The notes beneath the pieces are model-generated. The model saw only the letters and a list, made by a program, of their open reading frames with translations. It had not been told where the DNA came from and did no database searches. The position numbers and the translations under genes were made by a program. A stretch of DNA of 51,838 bases from Pontiellaceae bacterium (GTDB lineage: Bacteria > Verrucomicrobiota > Kiritimatiellia > Kiritimatiellales > Pontiellaceae). The stretch lies in assembly GCA_016937945.1 (NCBI GenBank), contig JAFGVP010000063.1, positions 1 through 51,838 on the forward strand, read 5' to 3'. The stretch's first letter is position 1, and the number at the start of each line of letters is the position of its first letter. Shown piece by piece: positions 9,701 to 17,749 of this stretch.

Positions 9701-11849
9701 TGGATCGCTTTACATGGTAGCGATCCGATGCACCGTTGCCGGCCCACGCCAATTGAACACGCAACCCGGGAAGTGCTGTGGCGGTGAAGGAGGTTGGAGC
9801 CGCAGGAAAAAGCTGCTGAACCGCGATCACGACGCGACGGTTCAGTTCAGTGAATGACGGATCATTCACGTTTGCAATGTCCATGAACAGTTCGAACTGA
9901 ACAGGAAACAGGGTATCCATGGCCAGCGTGTGATAGTCCAGCAAGGCATTGTCCGCCACGCGCACCACCCCGTCATTATCGACCGAAAATGTTCCGCCGG
10001 TATTGCCCGATGCAATCGTGTAAACCAACGAGCTGCCGTTCGGGTTGACCGCTTCCACCATACCGACTGCTGTATTGTTCGGGGCATGTTCGTCCACGGT
10101 CAGCCGGGTTGACGGGCGGGCACCGGCCACCGTGCCCGAGACGGAATAATAGCCCAAACTGCCGTAGCTCGGAAAACCGTCGTTCAGCGGATCGTTTCGC
10201 CCGGTTCCGGTCACCCGGAAGGTGTAGGTTCCGGTCGCAAGCGTTGTGTTGATGGTTGCCGACAGCACACTCTGCGGATTGTTGCTGGCAATGACGTTAC
10301 CGCTCGAATCAGCAAGCGTTGCCATGACCGCCAGGTCTGTCCAGTTATACAACACATTGGCGGACATCGAAACCGGTTGCGCCGTCAGCGAAATGGCACC
10401 CCCTGTTGTCGAAAACTGGAATGCATCCGTATCCGCGGTTCGCTCAATGGCTCCCTCGGCAAACACGGTATTGTTCGAATAGACCTCCAGATATCGGGAC
10501 GTAGCCAGCGAATCGCCGGTATCATCCGTGCGATAGGCAACATTGTTGTTGGCCGACACGATAATCTGCAATTCATCCTCGGTCTGGCTGGGATTACTGT
10601 ATCCGCCTTGTGCCCAGGTGGTCACCGGCTGGTAATAGCCAGCGCCCATGATCGGGGCCCAGCCGGTGATTCCGCTTCCCTGTCCGCCGTAATACTCAAT
10701 GTGCGTGTCGTCAATATCCTGACCTTGGTGCGACAGGCCCAGGGTATGACCCACCTCATGCGAAGCCACTTCGTTTCCGCCTTTGTAGCCATAGTAAACC
10801 GACCAGCATGGCGTATCGCCGCCCCAGTTCCATGAACCGAAGTAGGCAACCCCTGCCGCCGTTACAGGACTGGTCGTGAAACAGCATCGCTGCCGGCTGC
10901 CTTCCGGTGCCGCCTGATACACTTTGATATCGGTGGTGACATTGATATTGAACGGCAGATAGTCCTCGGCAACCCGACGCCAGATATCGCGAACCCGCCC
11001 GTTGCTCACCGGCGGCGGATCATAATCCCAGCCGCCCCAGGTCGGCGTATACCCACCGAAGAAATCCAGCAACATGACTCCGGTGGCTCCGGGCAGACTT
11101 TGTAATGACACAATCGCCGTTCCATTCAGGTTGGTGTTATATGTTGCGTTATAATCCGCGACCTCACCGGGATTCAGCGGAGGCGCCTCCATCGGCTCAA
11201 CCCATGTGTCCTCCTCCAGCATGTCGGCATCCATTTCGGCCATGCCGACACACACCACTTCGTCCAGCCGACGCTGCCACAGTTCCGGATCTCCGTCCGG
11301 CCCTGTGGGTTCCACGCGATATGCCGTCCGGCTTTCCGGGAATTCGATCACGCCTACAGCTTTTCCGGCCTTACCCACCTGCGGCGGAGTGAGAAAAAAG
11401 AACGTGCCGGTCTCCGGCGCAGTCAATGTGCCGGAAACATAACGGACCAAACCGTTTTTCTCCTGAAGGATTTTAACGGAGCCTTCGGCCATCACCCCCT
11501 GCGTCAATTCAAATTGCACCGGGTCGCCGCTTCGGGCCGTTTGAAATTGAGCAATAAAGTCGGGATCCCATGCCCGCTTCGATCGGCCGGCTTCCCGCAA
11601 CGTGCCTGCGTAGGGATTTACGGCAATATCCATTTCCCGCGTAACGAATGCGGCCGAAGCAACCGATGCCGGATGGGCCGGCACCGGATTCGCACCGGCA
11701 TCCGATGGAGACGTCTGAACCTGCGCAGCATGCTGCTGGACCGATTGCTCATTGACCGGGACTAAACTGCGCTCGTTTCGAGACCACCGCCAGGTAACGA
11801 CCAGGGCGAACAGCCCAACCAAACCAGTTATGAGGATTACTTTTTTCAT
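6729..11849 (-). CDS. Modular secreted metzincin-type zinc metalloprotease
   Basis: 1,706 aa from the preferred ATG at 11849, which places a membrane/signal segment (VILITGLVGLFALVVTW) at the N-terminus; an in-frame start at 11942 would add 31 basic residues. Residues ~30-230 look like a propeptide. The protease domain (~235-440) carries HEVGHTLGLSH (H364, E365, H368, H374), the zinc motif HExxHxxGxxH, and a Met-turn APIMGAGYY (M401). Then follow a PPC-like domain (~440-575), a cadherin-like segment (~580-678), an Fn3-like domain (~682-767), three ~150-aa repeats (771-921, 926-1077, 1178-1330) split by a Big-type Ig domain (~1083-1176), an Ig-like domain (~1340-1424), the shared ~200-aa module (~1427-1635) and the shared C-terminal domain. 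It probably cleaves protein parts of the glycoprotein attacked by its neighbours (inference). Spacing to the next gene is 34 bp. Confidence 0.82.
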   Translation of the reverse strand: MKKVILITGLVGLFALVVTWRWSRNERSLVPVNEQSVQQHAAQVQTSPSDAGANPVPAHPASVASAAFVTREMDIAVNPYAGTLREAGRSKRAWDPDFIAQFQTARSGDPVQFELTQGVMAEGSVKILQEKNGLVRYVSGTLTAPETGTFFFLTPPQVGKAGKAVGVIEFPESRTAYRVEPTGPDGDPELWQRRLDEVVCVGMAEMDADMLEEDTWVEPMEAPPLNPGEVADYNATYNTNLNGTAIVSLQSLPGATGVMLLDFFGGYTPTWGGWDYDPPPVSNGRVRDIWRRVAEDYLPFNINVTTDIKVYQAAPEGSRQRCCFTTSPVTAAGVAYFGSWNWGGDTPCWSVYYGYKGGNEVASHEVGHTLGLSHQGQDIDDTHIEYYGGQGSGITGWAPIMGAGYYQPVTTWAQGGYSNPSQTEDELQIIVSANNNVAYRTDDTGDSLATSRYLEVYSNNTVFAEGAIERTADTDAFQFSTTGGAISLTAQPVSMSANVLYNWTDLAVMATLADSSGNVIASNNPQSVLSATINTTLATGTYTFRVTGTGRNDPLNDGFPSYGSLGYYSVSGTVAGARPSTRLTVDEHAPNNTAVGMVEAVNPNGSSLVYTIASGNTGGTFSVDNDGVVRVADNALLDYHTLAMDTLFPVQFELFMDIANVNDPSFTELNRRVVIAVQQLFPAAPTSFTATALPGLRVQLAWAGNGASDRYHVKRSMVSGGPYTTIANVDEERVVDADMSTGQTYYYVVVGVNENGEGPDSQEASATQSTIPNFSFELPDIGSGNYSYNPTGGFWTFNGSSGDGSGLIGNGSGFGNPDAPAGVQAAFVQSYGTISQTLSGFTPGLTYTISYAAAQRSGNSQTWDVKIDDTVIQSNNTPGGSSYTDYSSTFVADSTFHTLSFIGTDLFGGDNTVFIDNVRIAVVVSVDNFGFESPTVANYQYNPSGASWTFSGSAGNGSGILANGSGFSNPNAPEGGQVAFVQSYGTISQTVSGFMPGETYTVSYQAAQRSGPDQHGGESWNVMIDNTVIQSNDPGGAGYAFYSATFTASSTSHVLKFVGTDLAGGDNTVFIDNVTVGHPLEPVAAPVVTLTAPLYGSVFQEGIAIDLSASVEDNGNVINAVDFLDNGVVVGTVSNAPYALTWANAVPGIEHRVVARVRFNGSGSVDSSPVSIAVVNTDLNLGFEAPGISGHQYDPVGASWSFMNLDGDGSGLLANGSAFDNPDAPEGVQAAFLQSFGEISQTLAGFAPGTTYTITYMAAQRTGGNQHGGQTWNVMIDDSSIQEIVTPGGSSYTLYTTGFTATDAMHTLRFVGTDLPGDDNTVFLDNVIISPGIGQLTLDPDTLPVTVRDVVGSQIIFTSGISGGAPISYQWQKINGTVTNNIAGATAASLTLTDLQLSDSGSYRVRASNALGSVSGTPRTLTVSSVPAPVNNVIASMAAQTGTGSGTFTPTWTLAPGSLIAGQQPDSTGGNFSMEVAGRTVGSLTAGDDLGLSRISGVNGFTTSTNYVTCGNGSGAGASAIYILPTSDIGYDLTNITVYGGWADNGRDQQAYTVSYSTASDPSTFHVLRSVNYNPTNPAGAQSAARATLTASAGVLAGNVAAIKFDFTSPLSENGYVGYSEIQVFGVPSIPPAAATYVEASLHGGNSFVLNVGGTLTDRAYEVQSTTNLISGVWTTETNFTATATEVSITNFFSGADQKFYRVISD

Positions 11850-11975
11850 GAAGTTATCTTTCGCCGTTAACGGGATAGGAATGCGTCTTTCCGGCGATAC
11901 TCTGCTCACCCGGAGGAACTTTCTGAATGCGACTAAAACCATGCAGCCGCAACGATCATTTTAGAATAAAGTCAT

Positions 11976-14900
11976 TTACTCTCCTTCGAGCCGGTAGAAT
12001 TTCTGAAGATCGCCCGTGACGATATTGGTAAAGGCGGCATCCGGCTGCATGGCGGTAAAGTTGGTCTCTGTGGTCCATACGGCATCGACCAGGTTGGTCG
12101 TGCTCTGGAATGCATAGCCATGTCCGACATAGAGATTGCCGGCGGCGAACACTAAACCGGTATTCCCCATCATGAGCATGTTGCCCAGGGATGGCGGCTG
12201 AATGATGCTCTCCGTACCTTGCACTGTGATTCCTGTGTAGCCGCAATACCCGTTCTCCGAAGCCGGCGTTGTGAAATCAAACTTTAACGCGGCCACTTCA
12301 TCGGCCAGTATGCCGGTCGAGGGGATCAACTGTACCCGTGTTGCAGACTGGATGCCGCCGATGATTCCCGGGTTATAATTGACGCTGGTTAACAGAATAA
12401 AGTCGGAGGGATCCTTCATCGTCGAATAGTAAACGGTATAGGCCTGCTGATCCCGTCCGTTGTCCGCCCAGCCGCCGTAAACGGTAATATTCGTGACATC
12501 GTATCCAGTGGAAGAACCTGGAAGCGTGTAAACCAGTTCACGCCCCGCACTGCCGCCGCAGGTCACATAATTCCCGCTGGTGGTGATCGGGAATGAAGCG
12601 GAAGGATTTCCAATGATCTGCGTCAGGCCAAGATCGTGCGTGGTTGTCAGGGAATTCACATCGCGTTGGCCGGAAAGTTCGAGGCTGAAATCGCCCGCCA
12701 CCGATGCAGGAGGCATTCCTTCGATGAGGCTTCCAGCCGTCGCAAGCGTCCAGCCGGGATAAAAGGTATTGCCCCCCAGGCCGGCCTGATTGGCAGCGAG
12801 CGTGATGATATTATCAACCGGTGCCGGCCGATTATTGACCGTCAACGGCGCCGGCGTACTGGCCGTCGCACCGGCATCGTTGTATGAAACCAGCCGGTAG
12901 GAACCGGAATCTTCTTCCTGAAGATCGGCAAGCATCAACGTCGAATGGGTCGCGCCGTAAATATCGTTTGTTGTCCCTCCGTAAATATGCTGCCACTGAA
13001 GGGCCGTCGGCAAGGTACTCTCAAACGCGGCGCTGAAGGTTATCTCGTCTCCGACAATCATGTTTGCCAGCGACGGTTGCGTATTCGTCACCAGCACAGG
13101 CGCACTGGATGGCGGAGCGGAAGCGCTGCCGAACGCCGTCAGTTCTGCGTAGCCGCAATACCCGTTTTCTGAAACAGGCGAACTGAAATCGAACCGAAGG
13201 AGCCCGACATTGCCCGCAAGAATACCATCGGTATGGGAGATCGAAACACGGGTTGCCGAAGGTAATTCGCCGGCGATTTCCGGATTGATATTTACGGTAG
13301 CCAGAGAGATGAATTCCGAAGGTGCGGACACCGTTGAATAGTAAACGGTATACGCCTGCTGATCGCGGCCGTTATCACCCCAGCCGCCATAAACGACAAT
13401 GTCGGAGATATCGTAACCGTTCGACGAACCGGTCAATGTATAGGTCACGGAGGTTCCCGCATTGTTGCCGCAGGTTACATAATTGGGACTGGTTGTTCCT
13501 GAGCCGACGTCAATCACAAGACTGCCCCCATCGGTCAGGGAAGCAACCGAACGGGTCCCCAGCTGCGATTCCATGTTGAAATCACCGCTCGTGCTCGTCG
13601 GCTGCCTGTTCGCAATCAGGCTTCCGTCGGTTACCACGCTCCAGCTCGGACTGAAAGGTACGGCTGTCCCGGTTTCGTTGGTCGTCGTAATGATGACACT
13701 CGGCGGCACCGCGACTTCATAAGGCGATGACCACTGATAGCGCCCCGATCCAACATTGAATACCGCATAGCCATCAGACACTCCAACGTAGTTTACGCCG
13801 GGCGCACTCATGGCGGCCACACCGCCTTCGGTAATGGCCGGAGCATTGGTCGTCGGTACATAAACCATGGCAGTTGTATTTGGGGGGATTACCGTGTCCA
13901 TGGAAAAAATTCCGCCGTCATTGGTCCACACCGTTGAAATGCTGCCCCGCACGGATTCATAGCTGGTCGACGCCCAATCCAGTCCGTCGCCCGCCACGGG
14001 CTGAATCCGGATGCTCTTGTATCCGGGACTGGCCGGACTGATGCCGCCGACGTTGCCGTAAAGATACTCACCCACTGCCCCAAACGCATAATGATTGAAC
14101 GAGTTCATTCCGATGGTCTGAAAACCGCCGTTCGGCGTCCACCCATCCCAGCGTTCCCACATCGTGGTTGCACCCAACGTCACCTGATAAAGCCACGAAG
14201 GATAGGTTTCCTGCAGCAGCAACGCATAGGCGAGGTCATCGCGACCGGCCAGGTGCAGGGCCGGCAGCAGCCGCGGTGTGCCGATGAAGCCGGTGGCCAG
14301 ATGGTTTCCGAAACCGGTAACGGTATCCGCAAACCGCTGAGCCGCCAGATTGCGCAGATGGTCCGGCACCAGATTCAGGGTGAATGCGAGGGAATAGGCG
14401 GTCTGGCTGTTCCCGCTTTCGGCAAAGGAACCGTCCGAATCAAAGAAACCTCCAAAGGCAGCTGCGATGTTGCTACGCAGGGTTGCGTAGTAGGCCGCAT
14501 CCGCATCCTTTCCCAGCACGGCAGCGATTTCAGACATGGCCTGCGCGTAGTAGGCATAGAATGCCGTATCGATTGTCTTTCCCGTCGCGCCGCCTCCGAG
14601 ATCCAGCCAATCACCAAAGTCCCCCGGAAGGCTGCTGATGACATAGTTAACCGCATAGCCGGCCAGAAAATCACCGAAGGACTGGAACGATGCATAATGA
14701 TCAGCAAGAATATTGGTATCGCCGTAATCCTGATACATGAAATACGAGCAAATCCAGGCAGCATCCTGCCAGGCGGCGGCTCGACTGCCGGCTCCCAGAT
14801 CGGGCGCGACATGGGCATAGGAACCATCAGAGTTTTGTGAATCCTCACAGAACGTGACCATGTGCCGGCGGAAGAAGGACTGCACATCAAAGTTGTAGGC

Positions 14901-17192
14901 AGCCGTGGGCACAAAAAATTCCGTATCGCCGCTCCAGCCCAGTCGTTCGTCGCGCTGCGGACAGTCGGTGGGCACTTCGAGATAGTTTCCTTTCTGTCCC
15001 CAGATAATGTTGCTGTAAAGCTGATTCACCAGCGGACTGGAGCAGGAAAAGCTACCCGTCCGCTGCATATCGGAATGTACCACGATACCGGTCACCGACT
15101 CCAGCGTCGGCGGTTCGGTCAGTCCGGTAATTTCCACATAGCGGAATCCATGGAATGTAAAGCGGGGCTCGTAGGTTATCGTTCCATTTGTGCCGAAGGT
15201 GTAAAAGTCCGTCGCATTCGCACCGCGCAGATTGGCCGTGTAAACGGTCCCTTCCGGATTGAGCATTTCGCCGTGCCGCACCGTGATGCGGTCACCAACG
15301 TTTCCACTGATCTGCAACCGCACCCAGCCCACCATGTTCTGGCCGAGATCAAAGGTATAGCGTCCCGGCGCGGGTTCGGCAAGACCGACAGCGGGCAGCG
15401 TTTCCATCACCCGCGACGGCTCAGTAACGGCGGCCATCACCAACGGTCCGTCAGGAGATTCAACCGATGATGGATCACCGTATAGTGCCTGAACGATTGT
15501 CAACGTACTGCCTCCGCCATCCAGCGTGGCGGTGGAATTCTCTGCAAAAGATACGGTCTGGGTGGCTCCGCTCCCGACCTGATACGTGATCTGCAAAACC
15601 TTTTCGACGCCGAACGCCGGGTCATCGCCCCCCATCGTATCGTTATCCACCGGCAAATTAAGTTGATTATCCATGACCTGCGATTCCACCAGTGCTGTGA
15701 CATCGAAATAGCGCAGTGACGCCGCATCCAGACCGGTCGTTACAGAATCCCATCCGCTATCGTCGAAGGCGACGGTATCCCAGCCCGGCAGTTCCAGCCG
15801 CGCATCGTATTCCGATCCCAGCAGCAGGTCGCTGAACCGAATGGCGCCATAGCTGGCTTTCCACGAGCTGTCGCTCACGATAGTCTGGGTGGTTCCGTCG
15901 TCCAGCTCCACTTCCAGCTGGGCCAGCAGCCGCGACTTGCCGCCATAATTCAGGCGCTGGCCACGGAAGGCCAGATTGCTGGCATACCATCCGTCTCCCA
16001 GCAATGCGGAGAGCGTATTGGCCCCGTTTTGCACCATCTCTGTAACATCGTACGTCTGGTAATAAACCCGCTTATTAAAATCCGTCCATCCCGGTGCCAG
16101 CACATCATTGCCGACCTTCTGACCGTTGAGATGCAGCTCATACGCGCCGAGGGCGGTCACATACACCGTAGCCCGGCTTACTGCCTGGCTGACACTGAAA
16201 TTCTTGCGCAGATAAGGAACCGGAACCCGCGCAGTATCATTCAGTGACGGCGTGCCCCAGGGCGTTCCTCCCCCGCTCGCGTAGCCCCATGCGGAATCGT
16301 CATAGGCAACGGCCGCCCAATCGCCCGACGGCCAGGAAGCCGCTTTCCAACCCGTATCAACAGGGATGTCGCTTACCGCCCCAGAGTCAAACTGCACAAC
16401 CAGCCGCCCAATTGCGGCGGCCGGCCGCTGGGCATCATCACTCGTCGTTTCCAGCACCAGCACATTGGCACCGCTGTGCAGCCACGGGGTAACATTGATT
16501 CGTGCCGTCTCCTCCCAGCGCAGGGCCGACTTGTCCATTTGCTGTCCGTTTACATATACGTTGCAGCGATTATCCGCATACAGGGCCAATACCGCATTCG
16601 AGATCGCCGACTCCGGCAGCACAATCTCTTTCCGAAGCACGGATTGGTAAACCCCGCCCTGAGAGGACTGACCGGAAGCACTCACCCACTGCAGGCCGGA
16701 TGTATTAAACAATGCATTGTCCGCTTCCTCCTGCGGCGTGAGGTTATACGCTTCATCATAACCAATCCACTCCGCCGACCAGTCGTTGCTTGAGAGCAAA
16801 CCCATGGACCACAAGGCATTGGTGCTCCAGGCGGAAACGGTGCCTTCGCCGTCATAGACACGCACCCGCCAATAACACTTTTCGCCACGGAGTAATGACG
16901 CGCCGCCGTATAGCACGTCCACGGTCTGATCGCTACCGACCTTGCCGCTATCCCAAAGGTCTGACGTGCCGGGTATCGAGCCGACCTGAATCTGGTAAGC
17001 GCTCTGCACCTCACCACGTGCAAGACCGTCACTTTCCAACTTCCAGGAAAGCCGCGGAACAGTATCGCCGATTCCCAACGGATCCACCCGCATACCGCAA
17101 CGCAAATCCACGGGAACAAGAGCAGCCGGTACTCCCACGACGGCAAGGTTAAACCAGACAAACGCCAACAAAAGCATCGGGTTTATCTTCAT
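11976..17192 (-). CDS. Modular secreted GH78 alpha-L-rhamnosidase
   Basis: 1,738 aa. It hydrolyses terminal alpha-L-rhamnose by inversion. The ATG at 17192 is chosen because GGAG lies five bases upstream and a signal peptide (NPMLLLAFVWFNLAVVGVPAA) follows; the frame is open to 17393 and an ATG at 17309 also has AGGA upstream, so a longer product cannot be excluded. Residues ~25-145 are the Fn3-like GH78 N-terminal domain (PRLSWKLESD, YWRVRVYD). Beta domains follow, then the (alpha/alpha)6 barrel with TDCPQRDERLGWSGDTEFF (742-760) and MWERWDGW with Glu1013. A 75-residue insertion (~500-575) resembles the DUF3395-like unit seen in other GH78 enzymes. After the catalytic part come two copies of the ~200-aa module (~1165-1375 and ~1463-1675) with an Ig-like domain between, and the shared C-terminal domain. 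It is the first gene of a tightly spaced three-gene set. Confidence 0.9.
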   Translation of the reverse strand: MKINPMLLLAFVWFNLAVVGVPAALVPVDLRCGMRVDPLGIGDTVPRLSWKLESDGLARGEVQSAYQIQVGSIPGTSDLWDSGKVGSDQTVDVLYGGASLLRGEKCYWRVRVYDGEGTVSAWSTNALWSMGLLSSNDWSAEWIGYDEAYNLTPQEEADNALFNTSGLQWVSASGQSSQGGVYQSVLRKEIVLPESAISNAVLALYADNRCNVYVNGQQMDKSALRWEETARINVTPWLHSGANVLVLETTSDDAQRPAAAIGRLVVQFDSGAVSDIPVDTGWKAASWPSGDWAAVAYDDSAWGYASGGGTPWGTPSLNDTARVPVPYLRKNFSVSQAVSRATVYVTALGAYELHLNGQKVGNDVLAPGWTDFNKRVYYQTYDVTEMVQNGANTLSALLGDGWYASNLAFRGQRLNYGGKSRLLAQLEVELDDGTTQTIVSDSSWKASYGAIRFSDLLLGSEYDARLELPGWDTVAFDDSGWDSVTTGLDAASLRYFDVTALVESQVMDNQLNLPVDNDTMGGDDPAFGVEKVLQITYQVGSGATQTVSFAENSTATLDGGGSTLTIVQALYGDPSSVESPDGPLVMAAVTEPSRVMETLPAVGLAEPAPGRYTFDLGQNMVGWVRLQISGNVGDRITVRHGEMLNPEGTVYTANLRGANATDFYTFGTNGTITYEPRFTFHGFRYVEITGLTEPPTLESVTGIVVHSDMQRTGSFSCSSPLVNQLYSNIIWGQKGNYLEVPTDCPQRDERLGWSGDTEFFVPTAAYNFDVQSFFRRHMVTFCEDSQNSDGSYAHVAPDLGAGSRAAAWQDAAWICSYFMYQDYGDTNILADHYASFQSFGDFLAGYAVNYVISSLPGDFGDWLDLGGGATGKTIDTAFYAYYAQAMSEIAAVLGKDADAAYYATLRSNIAAAFGGFFDSDGSFAESGNSQTAYSLAFTLNLVPDHLRNLAAQRFADTVTGFGNHLATGFIGTPRLLPALHLAGRDDLAYALLLQETYPSWLYQVTLGATTMWERWDGWTPNGGFQTIGMNSFNHYAFGAVGEYLYGNVGGISPASPGYKSIRIQPVAGDGLDWASTSYESVRGSISTVWTNDGGIFSMDTVIPPNTTAMVYVPTTNAPAITEGGVAAMSAPGVNYVGVSDGYAVFNVGSGRYQWSSPYEVAVPPSVIITTTNETGTAVPFSPSWSVVTDGSLIANRQPTSTSGDFNMESQLGTRSVASLTDGGSLVIDVGSGTTSPNYVTCGNNAGTSVTYTLTGSSNGYDISDIVVYGGWGDNGRDQQAYTVYYSTVSAPSEFISLATVNINPEIAGELPSATRVSISHTDGILAGNVGLLRFDFSSPVSENGYCGYAELTAFGSASAPPSSAPVLVTNTQPSLANMIVGDEITFSAAFESTLPTALQWQHIYGGTTNDIYGATHSTLMLADLQEEDSGSYRLVSYNDAGATASTPAPLTVNNRPAPVDNIITLAANQAGLGGNTFYPGWTLATAGSLIEGMPPASVAGDFSLELSGQRDVNSLTTTHDLGLTQIIGNPSASFPITTSGNYVTCGGSAGRELVYTLPGSSTGYDVTNITVYGGWADNGRDQQAYTVYYSTMKDPSDFILLTSVNYNPGIIGGIQSATRVQLIPSTGILADEVAALKFDFTTPASENGYCGYTGITVQGTESIIQPPSLGNMLMMGNTGLVFAAGNLYVGHGYAFQSTTNLVDAVWTTETNFTAMQPDAAFTNIVTGDLQKFYRLEGE

Positions 17193-17749
17193 CGCCGCTC
17201 CGGACTGACATGGATTCGCCAGAGATGAACCATGGGTTCGGCCATCGATGGATACCTTGTCCAGAGTCGTTCTGAAACGGAGAAATGGGTTTTTCGTATT
17301 CGCTTTCATTTTCGTGATCCTGTGGTCTGTTTGATAGAAATCATTCGCAGGGAATAGCGTACTGAACGCCTGAGCGGGAGACAGAGCCGGCAACGGAATC
17401 AGGACAATTCAGACTCGCATATCTCACTTGCCCTCCAGAACGCATTGCCAGCAACTAATGCGAATTTTATCCATGAATCACTTCAAACAATTTCAGAAAA
17501 ATTGCTCAAACGTTTCCGGAAGGCATCCACCGTGTTCCGTTCAGCAGCCAAGGACAATACTTCAAAACACTATAGGCTGCAGGCATGATCGCCTTGGCGG
17601 AAACAAAGCGTCGACGCCATCCCGAGGATCGGAATGGTTTCCGGGGCATACTCCGGCAATCCGGACCAGTTCATGATTCGAAGACCCACAGCCCGGAGTA
17701 TATCAGCACAGTCAGCGCGGCCTCCGTTGGGTACACCACGGAATGCGGT
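17193..17749 (-). other. Intergenic region upstream of the modular rhamnosidase
   Basis: 557 bp between the two rhamnosidase genes. The part up to 17393 is an open in-frame extension of the modular rhamnosidase whose sequence (MKANTKNPF onward) has no signal peptide and is probably leader. The rest probably holds the promoter of the three-gene modular set. A perfect palindrome AAACGTTT lies at 17508-17515 in a TCAAACGTTTCC context, similar to LacI/CcpA-type operators, but it is a single short site and the same octamer also occurs at 42775. No RNA gene or terminator is evident. Confidence 0.4.

Noticed and set aside
17508..17515. AAACGTTT palindrome as a LacI-type operator for the rhamnosidase gene
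   Set aside because: Only eight bases, a single copy at this locus, and the same octamer at 42775 near an unrelated gene; not enough to call an operator.
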